The translations under genes and the position numbers were made by a program. This document shows, in pieces, positions 25,458 through 35,131 of a stretch of 58,893 nucleotides of DNA (its first letter is position 1; each line of letters begins with the position of its first letter). Under the pieces are notes generated by a model, which worked only from the letters and a program-made list of their open reading frames with translations, was not told the origin of the DNA and did no database searches. This stretch comes from an uncultured Prevotella sp. (GTDB lineage Bacteria > Bacteroidota > Bacteroidia > Bacteroidales > Bacteroidaceae). The DNA lies in NCBI GenBank assembly GCA_905196835.1, contig CAJJWN010000020.1, positions 1 to 58,893 on the forward strand, in the 5' to 3' direction.

Positions 25458-26570
25458 ATGTACCCTTTCATCTACCTATACATAACCATATTTTTGCTTT
25501 TCGTCATCGAAAGCCGACAGCACGACCCTCGCAAGAAGAAGCGCATCGGCATCCTGGGGCTTGTAACAGTTTTCCTCTTCATCGGCCTTAGGGCGGAGAA
25601 TGTGGGCACGGACACTCCTGCCTACGTCGGCTTCTTCCATGACCCTAACTTCTATCTGCTCGGTGCGCCTACCGACTTGGGGTTCTCATACATAGGCAGG
25701 TTCCTCCACATTTTCAACGGCTCGACAGAGTATTTCCTGCTCACGAGCAGCTTCGTGATGTGCTTCGGCCTGTTCTTCCTCATCTACAAGCTGTGCGGCA
25801 ACATCAATTTCGGCCTGTTGCTGTTCTGCCTTGTGGGCACGTCGTCAATCAACTTATTCCTATACATGAGCATGGTGCGCCAAGCCTGCGCCCTGACGTT
25901 CTTCTTCATAGCCGCCTATCTGTTCTTCAAATACGGAAAGGCGAGGCTGAAGACATGCTTACTGCTGTACGTGCTGGCCGTGCTTATACACGGTTCGACG
26001 CTGTTTACGCTGCCGTTTGTCTTCGTTATTTGGAAGTTCGACATCCGCAAGAAGTGGTGGATGATACTTATAGCCGCAACGTATGTCATGGCGGCGTCGA
26101 GAGTTATAGACATCAACAAACTGTTGGATTTCGCCCTATCCATAGCAGGTGGACTCACGTCGAGGGACTATTCCCTCTATGCCGACGTATCGTTCGGCAT
26201 GATAGAGCAGAAGGGGCTGTTCAACATGGACATCCTGCCGTTCACGCTGTGGGGGCTGTTCCTGTGCTGGTTCTCAAAGGAGGACGACCTGAAATGCTGG
26301 CACGTAAAGTTCTTCCTGATGTCGGTTGTCCTCAACAATGTGTTCAGCGACAACCTGATGTGGGCGCGCCTAATCCTGCCATTCTCGCTCATGGCAATCA
26401 TCGCCATACCATACCTCACGTCGAGGCTTGGCAAGAAGCTCACCGTGCCGTTCTACACCGTGTTCTTCGCATACTACATCTACAAGACCGTAAGCCAGCT
26501 CATCTTCATGTCGTCACCGCTGGCAACGGGCAACATCGTAGTGCCTTACGAGACATGGCTGTTTGATTGA
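25458..26570 (+). CDS. EpsG-family membrane protein, likely capsule polymerase
   Basis: 370 residues with about ten hydrophobic segments. The N-terminal signature IGLRAENVGTDTPAYVGFF near 42-60 is typical of EpsG/Wzy-like proteins. It would link repeat units delivered by the flippase into polymer at the periplasmic face. It lies 7 bases after the GT4 gene and is the last gene before a 565-base gap. Confidence 0.82.
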   Translation: MYPFIYLYITIFLLFVIESRQHDPRKKKRIGILGLVTVFLFIGLRAENVGTDTPAYVGFFHDPNFYLLGAPTDLGFSYIGRFLHIFNGSTEYFLLTSSFVMCFGLFFLIYKLCGNINFGLLLFCLVGTSSINLFLYMSMVRQACALTFFFIAAYLFFKYGKARLKTCLLLYVLAVLIHGSTLFTLPFVFVIWKFDIRKKWWMILIAATYVMAASRVIDINKLLDFALSIAGGLTSRDYSLYADVSFGMIEQKGLFNMDILPFTLWGLFLCWFSKEDDLKCWHVKFFLMSVVLNNVFSDNLMWARLILPFSLMAIIAIPYLTSRLGKKLTVPFYTVFFAYYIYKTVSQLIFMSSPLATGNIVVPYETWLFD

Positions 26571-26733
26571 GGCCACCGGCGACCATATTACACCGTTACG
26601 TTTTGACACGTTTCCAATACCTTAACCTTGCATAACGTCAATCGTAAAATGTCAGCAAAATTATGCGAAACAGGATTTTACAAAACACATTTCCATTGTT
26701 TGCACGGCAAAAAAGCACCACTTGAAATCCCAA

Positions 26734-26837
26734 ACACGGCCTTTCAGGGTATAAAAGGCCGTCAATCAGACAGCCGGACACGGCCTTTTGCCTGCCCGTT
26801 CGCCGCTGAAAGCACCGGCGGACACGGCTTTTGGCAA
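26734..26837. repeat. GGCC-type palindromic repeat array 6
   Basis: A degenerate array with three or four CGGCCTTT or AAAGGCCG units. The 26571-27135 gap otherwise shows no gene; the short open frames across it have no recognisable domain or spacing to neighbours. Confidence 0.65.
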
Positions 26838-27135
26838 CAATCATAAGCATTGGAAAGACGCTAAGATGGCATATATCATTGCACACTTTACCGGCAACCG
26901 GCATATCGCACAGCCAACCAGCACGTTACAATTGCACACGGATTACTGCCGTATTTACGGCTCACCGGCAAAAAATCCACGCCGGGGCCGCTCACAATGT
27001 TAAAGGGAAACGCATGGTGAAAGCAAACCGCCTCACATAGGTTGCATTCTGTCAAAGGCGGGAACGCACATGCTCCGCCATGCCGCGCACAAACCAACCG
27101 CATTCAGAAAACACAAACTCTAACAAATACGATTT

Positions 27136-28089
27136 ATGATTGAAGTTTCAATAGTGATTGTCTGCATGAACAATCTCAAGAACCTCTACCCCTGCCTCGA
27201 CAGCATACGAAAGTACACCTCGGTGTCTTACGAGACGCTCGTCGTGGCCTACCTCTTCTCGAAAGAAAACCTTGAGAAGGCCAGACGAGACTATCCCTGG
27301 GTGACGTTCATCGAAAGCAACGAGATACGCGGCTTTTCCGAAAACAACAACCTCGCGTTGAGGCAGGCACGAGGTAGATACTGCTATGTACTGAATGATG
27401 ATACTTTCATGGACTCGCCTGTCATTGACAACCTTGTATCTACATTTAACAAGATGCCTGAAAACGTAGCAATTGTCAGCCCAAATATTAAATATCCTGA
27501 CGGACGTCCACAATATTGCGGAAGGAAAAATGCAACGTACTGGAAGTACTTAATAAGTATTTTGGGAATAGGACATTGCGCTAATTCACAATATAATAAT
27601 AAAACAGGAACATTAGAAACATATAATATATTGGGAGCTGCATTTCTTATTAACACTTCAATTTTTATGCAGATTGGATTTTTTAATGAATATTATTTCT
27701 TTTGTCCTGAGGACATTGCTGTTTCAACATTACTACGAAAAAAAGGATATAAATGCATGGTTGTAACAGATATCATTCAATATCATATACAAGGCGGTAC
27801 ATGGTCAATCACGCAGACTGCAACAGATCCTGCACAGTTTAAGGGAAGTGTAATGTTTTATTCAGAAGGTTCTTCTCTTAAAAAAAGTATTCTTGAATTT
27901 TGTATTATATCTCGCTCATTAATAAGAATTGTGATTTGGGGAATAATATACAGTTTCAGTTTCAAAAAAAAAGCAAAATATAAAATGATTGTATATTACA
28001 ATATCATTTGCGGTCTAATTTCTTCGGATACACCGAAAAACTTATTTATAAAATACTATAACAAAATAAAGAATAAACATCAAGCTTAA
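27136..28089 (+). CDS. Family 2 glycosyltransferase (rhamnosyltransferase-like)
   Basis: 317 residues. GT-A motifs are EVSIVIVCMNNLKNLYPCLDSI at the start, GFSENNNLALRQARGRYCYVLNDDT near 70-95 (the NDD binds the nucleotide-sugar metal) and FFCPEDIAVSTLLRKKGYKC near 190. It resembles rhamnosyltransferases of the WbbL type. The first 250 bases are moderately GC-rich, then the gene turns strongly AT-rich, which suggests a recombination junction inside the gene. The C-terminus is basic and aromatic and probably membrane-bound. Confidence 0.8.
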   Translation: MIEVSIVIVCMNNLKNLYPCLDSIRKYTSVSYETLVVAYLFSKENLEKARRDYPWVTFIESNEIRGFSENNNLALRQARGRYCYVLNDDTFMDSPVIDNLVSTFNKMPENVAIVSPNIKYPDGRPQYCGRKNATYWKYLISILGIGHCANSQYNNKTGTLETYNILGAAFLINTSIFMQIGFFNEYYFFCPEDIAVSTLLRKKGYKCMVVTDIIQYHIQGGTWSITQTATDPAQFKGSVMFYSEGSSLKKSILEFCIISRSLIRIVIWGIIYSFSFKKKAKYKMIVYYNIICGLISSDTPKNLFIKYYNKIKNKHQA

Positions 28090-28330
28090 ATTAAGCATTC
28101 ATATTAAATTTTTAGTGAAATGGTTATTAAAAGTAATTATTCAGATGACAAATAAATCAAATATCCAGCGAGTTAGTTATCTTGATTTATTTTTGTTATT
28201 GTCGCTCTTTAATCAATACAGATTGTCAGTTATTAAAAGTCAAATATCCGCTGAATAGTTATTATTAAAATGACTATTGTAAAATTTTATATAGAATGAT
28301 TTTATACAGAAAGTCAAAAATGAAAATTTT

Positions 28331-29347
28331 ATGAAACGGAAACATAACAATATTAGACGTATCATTTATAGAAGCCTTGAAGAGTTGAAGGCTACATTTG
28401 ACGTGGCAAAAGTTGTTTCGTGGAAAGCGGCACTGATTACGTTCAGAGCAAAAATAGACATCCAGATAATGAACCGCAACGGTTTCAAAGAGCCAGAAAG
28501 CGTTAAAAGACGATTGATGAGAAAGCACAAAATAATGCTTGATTATCTTGAAGACCAGTTCAAAGGGTATTGGGGCAATTATCATAGGCCAACGAATATG
28601 CCCGACTGTAATCCGAAGTTGCGTAACAAGATATGGATTTGCTGGTGGCAAGGCCTTGACAACGCCCCTGAAATAGTTAAAGCGTGTGTAAAGTCGATTA
28701 AACGTAATGCGGGTGAGCATGAAGTAATTTGTGTAACAGAGGATAATTACAAAGATTATATATCATTTCCCCTATGGGTGGAAGAGAAACGGCGCAGGAA
28801 TATTATTTCCAGAACAATTTATTCCGACCTTCTGCGCATGGCAATACTTTCCAAATACGGAGGCATCTGGATTGACTCTACTTTTTTCTGTACAAAAAAA
28901 CACTTTGACATATTGACAAACTTGCCTTTATGGTCAATCAAACGTCCTGATTACCTGCGTTGTTCTGTTGCTTGTGGCTATTTTGCAAATTATTCCTTAG
29001 GATGTAGCTATGATAACAGGTGGATTTTCAAAGTAATACTTGATTTTTTATATGAGTATTGGAAAGTAAATGACAAATTAATCGATTATCTTCTTACTGA
29101 TTATGCAATTGTTCTTGCCCAAAGGCATAACTCCGAAATTGCCGAAGCGTTCAAGCAAATACAGCCCAATAATCCTTATTGTGATGAATTGTTTAAAGTC
29201 CTTGGCCATCCATACAACGAAGATGTATGGGGAAAAATCAATAAAGACACTGCATTGTACAAACTCACATGGAAGCAAAATTTCCCAAAAGAAGTGAATG
29301 GCAAGAAAACTTTTTATGGGAAACTGATTGAAGGCACATTGCATTAA
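28331..29347 (+). CDS. Capsular polysaccharide synthesis protein (GT32-like)
   Basis: 338 residues. KIWICWWQGLDNAPEIVKACVKSI near 97 and SRTIYSDLLRMAILSKYGGIWIDSTFFC near 155-180 are the signatures of Caps_synth/GT32-like transferases; the DxT-type acidic motif in GGIWIDST would bind the metal and sugar nucleotide. It is AT-rich, like the end of the preceding gene, and preceded by a 240-base AT-rich gap holding two near-copies of AGTCAAATATCC-like sequence but no gene. It probably adds a hexose to the repeat unit. Confidence 0.75.
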   Translation: MKRKHNNIRRIIYRSLEELKATFDVAKVVSWKAALITFRAKIDIQIMNRNGFKEPESVKRRLMRKHKIMLDYLEDQFKGYWGNYHRPTNMPDCNPKLRNKIWICWWQGLDNAPEIVKACVKSIKRNAGEHEVICVTEDNYKDYISFPLWVEEKRRRNIISRTIYSDLLRMAILSKYGGIWIDSTFFCTKKHFDILTNLPLWSIKRPDYLRCSVACGYFANYSLGCSYDNRWIFKVILDFLYEYWKVNDKLIDYLLTDYAIVLAQRHNSEIAEAFKQIQPNNPYCDELFKVLGHPYNEDVWGKINKDTALYKLTWKQNFPKEVNGKKTFYGKLIEGTLH

Positions 29348-29445
29348 AGCCTCCTTCAGCCTGTTACACACTTGTTCCATTTACAAAAATACATGGTTGA
29401 TTTTAAGAAAAAAGTCCTTATTAAGTTGACATTTGAAATCGTAAT

Positions 29446-30678
29446 ATGAAAATCCTTCTCATCGATGTCTACAATTACAACAAGGGCGGAGCGGAGACCG
29501 TGTGCTTCAACACGGGGCGGATGCTTGAGAAGCACGGGCACGACGTTGTTTATTTCACGCTGAAATGGCCGGAGAACAAGCCTTCGCAGTTCAGCGGGTA
29601 CTTCCCCGAGTCAAAAGGGACAAGGCGTGGAGCATTCAGAAACGTGAGAAATCTGGTAAACTATTTTTACCATTTCGAGGCGGCAAGGAAAATGGAACGG
29701 CTGCTTCTCGACGAACGACCTGACATTGCCCACATACACCTTATGTGGGGGCAGATAACACCTTCGATACTTCCGGTATTGAGAAGACACGGCATCCCGG
29801 TGCTACTTACCGTGCATGACTACCGCATCGTATGCCCGGCCTACACCTTCCGTGACGGCCGGGGGAGGATATGCGAGGAGTGCCGGGGGCGGCATTTCTA
29901 CCGATGTTTTACCCATACGTGCTGCAAGGGCAGCAAGCTTATGAGCGCGGTGATGGCCGCCGAACAGTATTTCCGCAACGCTTTCTTCAACCCTGCAAGG
30001 TATATAGACGGCTTCATATATGTAAGCAACTTTGCAAAAGACATTCAGGAAAAATACATGCCTGCGCTTAAGTCGAAGTGGAACATGACGTTATATAATT
30101 TCTCAACGTCCATTTCAGACGTACCGAAAACAATGCCGGGAGACAGGTACTACCTGTTTTTCGGACGTCTTTCATACGAAAAGGGTGTCAGAACTTTGCT
30201 TGAAGCATTTAAGGACCTGCCACAATGCCGGCTGAAGATTGCAGGGACTGGACCTGAAGAAACAGAACTTAAAACATTCGCCTACGATAACGGCATGGGC
30301 AATGTCGAGTTCTTGGGATATAAGCAGGGGCATGAACTGACTGACTTGGTAAGCAACGCGTATTTCATCATCGTTCCTTCAGAATGGTACGAGAACAACC
30401 CTATGACTATTATCGAGGCTTATTCAGCAGGAACTCCGGTTATCGGCGCGCGCATAGGCGGCATACCTGAAATCGTAGTGGACGGAGTAACGGGCTATCA
30501 GTTTGAAAGTGGAAATGCCGACAAGCTGAAAACGACGGTGGCAAAAGCCGACGCGCTGACCGCGAATGAATACGTTGCCCTTAGCGAGGGAACATTGCGC
30601 TTCGCGCATGACAAGCTCAGCCCCGAAAGTTATTACCCGCGGCTGATGTCGTTCTATAAAAGTTTTTTAGGACGATAA
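29446..30678 (+). CDS. Family 4 glycosyltransferase with a cysteine cluster
   Basis: 410 residues, GT-B fold: KILLIDVYNYNKGGAETVCFNTGRML at the start, LLTVHDYRIVCPAYTF near 123, then CEECRGRHFYRCFTHTCCKG near 143-165, a Cys-rich insert common in this GT4 subgroup. The C-terminal half has YLFFGRLSYEKGVRTLLEAF near 240 and the acidic motif in SEWYENNPMTIIEAYSAGTPVIGA near 312-335. It is a capsule glycosyltransferase of unknown specificity. Confidence 0.85.
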   Translation: MKILLIDVYNYNKGGAETVCFNTGRMLEKHGHDVVYFTLKWPENKPSQFSGYFPESKGTRRGAFRNVRNLVNYFYHFEAARKMERLLLDERPDIAHIHLMWGQITPSILPVLRRHGIPVLLTVHDYRIVCPAYTFRDGRGRICEECRGRHFYRCFTHTCCKGSKLMSAVMAAEQYFRNAFFNPARYIDGFIYVSNFAKDIQEKYMPALKSKWNMTLYNFSTSISDVPKTMPGDRYYLFFGRLSYEKGVRTLLEAFKDLPQCRLKIAGTGPEETELKTFAYDNGMGNVEFLGYKQGHELTDLVSNAYFIIVPSEWYENNPMTIIEAYSAGTPVIGARIGGIPEIVVDGVTGYQFESGNADKLKTTVAKADALTANEYVALSEGTLRFAHDKLSPESYYPRLMSFYKSFLGR

Positions 30679-30737
30679 ACAACCGTTTATCTTGACCGTT
30701 TTGTCCGTCGGTTTCCAAACAACTAAGCATCCTGTCT

Positions 30738-30821
30738 GCAATATGCGGCAAATCACAATGCAAAAGGCCGCATATTGCACGCCAATATGCCGTGTTTTAC
30801 AATGCAAAATACGGCCTTTTA
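30738..30821. repeat. GGCC-type palindromic repeat array 7
   Basis: Degenerate units including AAAAGGCCGCATATTGC, CAATATGCCGTGTTTT and AAATACGGCCTTTT between two glycosyltransferase genes. The 30679-31058 gap has no other feature I can support. Confidence 0.65.
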
Positions 30822-31058
30822 GAAACCCATTGATTATAAGCCACTTGCAAAGACGTTTATAGGTGTTGTGGCATAAGCTCTGAAATGTCACCTTTTCCTA
30901 CCTTTCCCAATAACGAAAAGCCACAACGCCGAGAGGCAGGATATGGCGACAACACCTGCGTATTGCAACGTTTCTTTTATGATTGTGAGCCTTTTCATCG
31001 TGCACGACAGAAGAAATCGATGCAAAAATAACAAATTTTCCCTTAATATCAACTCCTT

Positions 31059-32189
31059 ATGAAGATAGTCGTAACCGGTACACGCGGCATACCAAACGTG
31101 ATGGGCGGCGTCGAGACCCACTGCGAGGAGCTGTTCCCGAAGCTGGCGCAGCGCGGATTTGAAGTGACAGTCGTCAGGCGCAAGAACTACGTCAGCGACG
31201 GGCTGACAGAATGGAACGGAGTAAAACTTGTAGACATTGACTGCCCGAAAAGAAAATCGTTCGAGGCCATAATCCATACTTTCAGGGCTATAAACAAGGC
31301 CAAGCGGCTCGGGGCTGACGTCATCCACATACACGCCATAGGGCCTGCACTGCTCGTGCCGTATGCCAAAATGCTTGGAATGAAAGTCGTCTTCACCCAT
31401 CACGGGCCTGATTACGACAGGGAAAAATGGGGAATGGCGGCGAAAACCGTCCTCAAACTTGGCGAGCGTTTCGGCTGCATGTTCGCCGATGACGTGATTG
31501 TTATTTCCGACGTAATCCGCAATCTTGTCAAGCGCAAATACGGAAGGACGGAGCGTATACACCTCATTTACAACGGCGTGTCGCAACCGGAAGCGTGCGA
31601 CTATCCTGAATATTTTGAGGAGTTGGGCATCGAGAAAGGCAAGTACATTCTCGGCATGTGCCGCTTCGTGCCTGAAAAGAACCTGCACCACTTGGTTGAG
31701 GCGTACGCCAGAATTAAAAATGAACAATTAAAAAGTAAAAACTCCGCAGATGAAATAAAGCTTGTGCTGGCCGGCGACACCGACTTTGAGGACGGCTATT
31801 CACGCCTGTTGAAAGAGACGGCACGCATGAACGGCGTAGTGCTGACAGGCTTCGTAAAGGGGCGCAAACTGCATTCCCTGCTGACGAATTGCCGCTGTTA
31901 CTGCCTGCCGTCAAGCCACGAGGGACTGCCGATAGCCCTGCTCGAGGCCATGAGCTACGGCGTGAAGGTCATTGTCAGCGACATACCGGCCAATCTCGAG
32001 GTTGGCCTTGACAAGGAAGACTATTTCCACGTGGGCGACATCGACGCGCTCGCCGGTAAACTTAAAGCCGTCATCGAGCGGCCATTGGAGCACATTAATT
32101 ACGACATGCGCAAATATGATTGGGAGAAAATCGCCGACCAAGTGGCAGAAATATACACCAAGAACTTGTCTCAAACAAAACGAAAATAA
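31059..32189 (+). CDS. Family 4 glycosyltransferase with DUF1972 N-terminus
   Basis: 376 residues. The N-terminus, MKIVVTGTRGIPNVMGGVETHCEELFPKLA in two parts, is the DUF1972 type seen in rhamnosyl- and related transferases of capsule loci. IHIHAIGPALLVPYAKMLGMKVVFTHHG near 88-115 follows. The donor site is LGMCRFVPEKNLHHLVEAY near 203 and SSHEGLPIALLEAMSYGVKVIVSD near 285. It is the last gene of the capsule locus before the direction of coding changes. A short A-rich insert (KNEQLKSKNSADE) near 225 is unusual and may be a small in-frame insertion. Confidence 0.85.
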   Translation: MKIVVTGTRGIPNVMGGVETHCEELFPKLAQRGFEVTVVRRKNYVSDGLTEWNGVKLVDIDCPKRKSFEAIIHTFRAINKAKRLGADVIHIHAIGPALLVPYAKMLGMKVVFTHHGPDYDREKWGMAAKTVLKLGERFGCMFADDVIVISDVIRNLVKRKYGRTERIHLIYNGVSQPEACDYPEYFEELGIEKGKYILGMCRFVPEKNLHHLVEAYARIKNEQLKSKNSADEIKLVLAGDTDFEDGYSRLLKETARMNGVVLTGFVKGRKLHSLLTNCRCYCLPSSHEGLPIALLEAMSYGVKVIVSDIPANLEVGLDKEDYFHVGDIDALAGKLKAVIERPLEHINYDMRKYDWEKIADQVAEIYTKNLSQTKRK

Positions 32190-32220
32190 ATTCATACAGA
32201 ACATAAACCGGCAAAATATG

Positions 32221-32301
32221 CCGCAAAACGCAGTGCGAAAGACGGCATTTTACCGCGCAAAAGGCCGTCTTTCGGCTTGTAAAAGGCCGCCTTTCACAAA
32301 G
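32221..32301. repeat. GGCC-type palindromic repeat array 8
   Basis: Three or four units (AAAGACGGCATTTT, AAAAGGCCGTCTTT, AAAAGGCCGCCTTT) between the convergent capsule and ATPase genes, where it could act as a two-way terminator. Confidence 0.75.
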
Positions 32302-32347
32302 AGGCTGATTGTCAATGAGTTAGAAATTGGGAATATAGCACGGCGTG

Positions 32348-33607
32348 TCAAGGCTCGAGCATCCATTTCCATACGGGTATGACTTCGATTGTAAGTCCGT
32401 CTGCCACAATGTTGTTTTCTTCATTATAAGTTATTATGAGCAGGCGCTTCAGCGGTCTGAATGCGTTGAGCTTGACCAGGGCTGACGCCTCCCGGCTACG
32501 TGTCTCCGGGTCGGTCATGCTGTAAGATACTTGTATGCCAAGCTGCTCTGACGGTACGTAGAAGTCTACCTCTACGTTGCGGTTGTAATAAAACAGTCCG
32601 TCGCCGTACTTGCGCAGCAGGCAGACGGCCACAAGGTTTTCGAGCAGTTTGCTCTCGGGGCTTATCAGGAAAAGGTTGAGTATGCCGTTGTCGTAGAAGT
32701 AATGCTTCTGCATGACTTCGCGCTGCGGCAAAGCGTCTGTAAAATTTGATATTGAAAAACATAGAAACGCCTCTTTCAAGTAAGACAGATAGGCAGATAT
32801 CGTGACGCGGCTGATTTTCGTCCCGTCGCCTTGCAGTATGTTCTGCAGCCGCTTCACGGCGGTAGGCTGCATCACGCTGTCGGCCAGCTTGCGTATCAGC
32901 AGCGTCATGCTGCGCTCGTTGCGTATGCCTTTCCTTATCACGATGTCAGAGTAAAGCACCTTCTGGTATAGCGAAGACAACCACAGACGTTTGTCTGAAT
33001 AGTTAAACGACTCGGCCAGTCCGCCATAATAAAAGTAATCTCCGAGCAGGCGCACCACGTCGGCCTTTTGCGGCGAAAGCCACCAATGCCGGTCCAGCTC
33101 CAACCCTTTGTATTGCAGGTATTCCGAAAATGAGAACGGCCAAACCTCTTTTATGATAAATCTTCCGCCAAGCGTGGAGGCAATTTCGCGGCTTAGCATG
33201 TGGGCGTTGCTGCCCGTTATGAACACGCGGCGTCCTTCGTCGGCAAGCCGCCGGGCAAAATGCTCCCATCCGTCGATATTCTGTATCTCGTCAAGGAATA
33301 CTACCGGTTCATGGGAAAACAGCTCACGGTAAGCGTCAATAACAGTGTGCAACTCTTCTTTACGCATGTCGGCGATGCGCTCGTCTTCAAAATTCACGAA
33401 CAAAATCTCGCGTATGTCGCGGCCTTCGCTTAGCATTTGCTGGATATACTGGTAAAGCATATACGTCTTTCCGGCGCGGCGTATGCCTACAAAAACATAA
33501 TTCCCGGAGGTGTCAATACTGATGTCGCGCCTCTGCAACTTTATTTTCCTGATGAAGTCTTGCTGCTGTAAGATTATTTCCTGAATGACTTTCTTTTCCA
33601 TACGCAT
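32348..33607 (-). CDS. AAA-family ATPase with DUF4143 C-terminus
   Basis: About 419 residues from the Met at 33607 (33601 also possible); the open frame extends further upstream but through the hairpin-rich promoter region. Walker A is VGIRRAGKTYMLYQYIQQ near residue 25, Walker B EPVVFLDEIQNIDGWEHF near 85, and sensor-like RVFITGSNAHMLSREIA follows. The C-terminal DUF4143-type domain contains LENLVAVCLLRKYGDGLFYYNRNVEVDF with the D/E-rich nuclease-like pattern. This family is abundant in Bacteroidales, often in many copies, with no settled function. A -7-like element (TATTTTTG) precedes the start. Confidence 0.82.
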   Translation of the reverse strand: MRMEKKVIQEIILQQQDFIRKIKLQRRDISIDTSGNYVFVGIRRAGKTYMLYQYIQQMLSEGRDIREILFVNFEDERIADMRKEELHTVIDAYRELFSHEPVVFLDEIQNIDGWEHFARRLADEGRRVFITGSNAHMLSREIASTLGGRFIIKEVWPFSFSEYLQYKGLELDRHWWLSPQKADVVRLLGDYFYYGGLAESFNYSDKRLWLSSLYQKVLYSDIVIRKGIRNERSMTLLIRKLADSVMQPTAVKRLQNILQGDGTKISRVTISAYLSYLKEAFLCFSISNFTDALPQREVMQKHYFYDNGILNLFLISPESKLLENLVAVCLLRKYGDGLFYYNRNVEVDFYVPSEQLGIQVSYSMTDPETRSREASALVKLNAFRPLKRLLIITYNEENNIVADGLTIEVIPVWKWMLEP

Positions 33608-33643
33608 GTACGTTTTATAGCGCAAAAATAACAAAAATATTTG

Positions 33644-33708
33644 TATAGAATACATATTTCGGCAAAATATGTATTCTATACAGTGCATATTTCGATAAAA
33701 TATGCACT
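33644..33708. promoter_or_regulatory. Twin perfect hairpins upstream of the ATPase gene
   Basis: The first has 16-bp arms 33644-33659 and 33665-33680 around CGGCA. The second has 11-bp arms 33682-33692 and 33698-33708 around CGATA. Both share the centre CATATTTCG..AAAATATG. They lie just upstream of the ATPase promoter and may be operators. Confidence 0.65.
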
Positions 33709-33907
33709 ATGAAGACTTAATTTACACGATTTAATCAACCACGACGCGTATAAGATGAAGATAGCATTTGTAAACACCAGGGGCTTTCCAAACAACTATG
33801 CGTATGGCATATAAGGGCATTAAACATTCACATCCTGCTGCAAGCCAGTCTGTGAATAAACCCCGAAAGATTTGCGGACGAACCACAACAGATTTGCGGA
33901 TGACCCG

Positions 33908-33990
33908 CAAAAGGCCACCTTTTACACGCTGAAAGGTGGCCTTTTGTATTGTAAAAGACGGTCTTTCGCAAAGCGAAAGGCGGCATATTG
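33908..33990. repeat. GGCC-type palindromic repeat array 9
   Basis: Four units (AAAAGGCCACCTTTT, AAAGGTGGCCTTTT, AAAAGACGGTCTTT, AAAGGCGGC) in the gap between the ATPase promoter and the metF stop. No gene is seen in 33709-34039. Confidence 0.75.
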
Positions 33991-34039
33991 GCAACGCATT
34001 GACAGCGAGGCACTTAGCGGCAGGCCGCGCCTGGCCGCG

Positions 34040-34954
34040 TCAGAAGCAGTTTTTCAAGATTTCGACGATGTTGCGCGCGCGGCCCATGGTGTAGAAGTGG
34101 ACTACCGGCACGTCGTGTGCGAGCAAATCCTTGCACTGCATGGTGCACCATTCCATGCCCGTCAGATAGGCCTTCTCCTTGTCGTCGCCCGCGCGGAGCA
34201 TGGCTTCCGACAGCTCGAAGGGTATGTCGAGCGAGAACGCCTCGGGCAGCATCGTCAGCTGCCTTACGGTGGAGAGGGGCTTCAGTCCCGGTATTATGGG
34301 CACGGTTATGCCTGCGGCGCGGCATCGGCTGACGAAGTTGTAGTACACGTTGTTGTCGAAGAACATCTGCGTTATTACGTAGTCGGCTCCTGCCTCGACC
34401 TTTTTCTTGAGGTTGGCAATGTCGGTCTCAATGTTCGGAGCCTCGAAGTGCTTTTCAGGATAGCCGCCCACGCCTATGGAGAAGAAGTCGTCAAACCGCC
34501 TGATGGCCGCCACCAGCTCGCTGGCGTAGCGGTAGCCGCCGGGCACGGGGGTGAACCTCTTTTCGCCCACTATCGAGTCGCCGCGCAGCGCCATGACGTT
34601 GCTTATGCCCATGAAGCGCAGGTTGTGCAGCTCGCTGTCGATTTCTTCGGCCGACGCTCCGCCGCAGATTATGTGGGGCACGGTCTCAACATTGAACTCC
34701 GACATTATGGCTCCGCATACCGCCACTTCGCTGATGCGGTTGCGCACGAGGTGGCGCGAGTACGTGCCGTCCGCCTTCTGGCGGTACTCGTATTCGTCAC
34801 GGTGGCAGGTAACGTTGATGTATTTCGGACTGAACTCCATGAAGGGGCGGATTGACTCGATTAGCTCCGCCTTGGTCAAGCCCTTCAGCGGCGGCACGAT
34901 TTCGAGCGAGGGGAAGGCCTGTCCGCCCTTGGCAAGTATTTCGCTGATTTTCAT
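34040..34954 (-). CDS. metF: 5,10-methylenetetrahydrofolate reductase
   Basis: 304 residues, the usual length of bacterial MetF (about 296). FAD-dependent TIM barrel: FPSLEIVPPLKGLTKAELIESIRPF at the start carries the conserved Glu, then YINVTCHRD near 40 and VMALRGDS near 120, GGYPEKHFEAPNIETDIANLKKKVEAGADYVITQMFFDN near 158-195 and ITVPIIPGLKPLST near 210. It reduces methylene-THF to methyl-THF, the methyl donor for MetH. It follows metH by 177 bases that hold the multi-hairpin element copy B. Confidence 0.95.
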   Translation of the reverse strand: MKISEILAKGGQAFPSLEIVPPLKGLTKAELIESIRPFMEFSPKYINVTCHRDEYEYRQKADGTYSRHLVRNRISEVAVCGAIMSEFNVETVPHIICGGASAEEIDSELHNLRFMGISNVMALRGDSIVGEKRFTPVPGGYRYASELVAAIRRFDDFFSIGVGGYPEKHFEAPNIETDIANLKKKVEAGADYVITQMFFDNNVYYNFVSRCRAAGITVPIIPGLKPLSTVRQLTMLPEAFSLDIPFELSEAMLRAGDDKEKAYLTGMEWCTMQCKDLLAHDVPVVHFYTMGRARNIVEILKNCF

Positions 34955-34985
34955 TTTTCTTATTGATTTTTGTTTTTTTATGACG

Positions 34986-35120
34986 GGAGTTAGAGGGAGT
35001 TAACAGGAGTTAGGCGGCTTGTCAGCCGCCCGGAGTTAACGGACAATAGTATTGCAGGGTAATGTCCGTTAACTCCGGCGACCGTAGGGAGTCTAACTCC
35101 TGTTAACTCCCTCTAACTCC
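34986..35120. repeat. Multi-hairpin repeat element, copy B
   Basis: The outer arms are 28-bp perfect inverted repeats (34986-35013 and 35093-35120). Inside are hairpin 1 (GGCGGCT at 35013-35019 with AGCCGCC at 35024-35030) and hairpin 2 (GGAGTTAACGGACA at 35032-35045 with TGTCCGTTAACTCC at 35063-35076), then CCGGCGACCGTA as in copy A. It lies between metH and metF. Confidence 0.85.
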
Positions 35121-35131
35121 TTGTTGACAAA

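Noticed and set aside
26571..27135. Small genes in the gap within the capsule locus
   Set aside because: Several short frames exist on both strands but they span repeat array 6, lack known domains and have no consistent start context.
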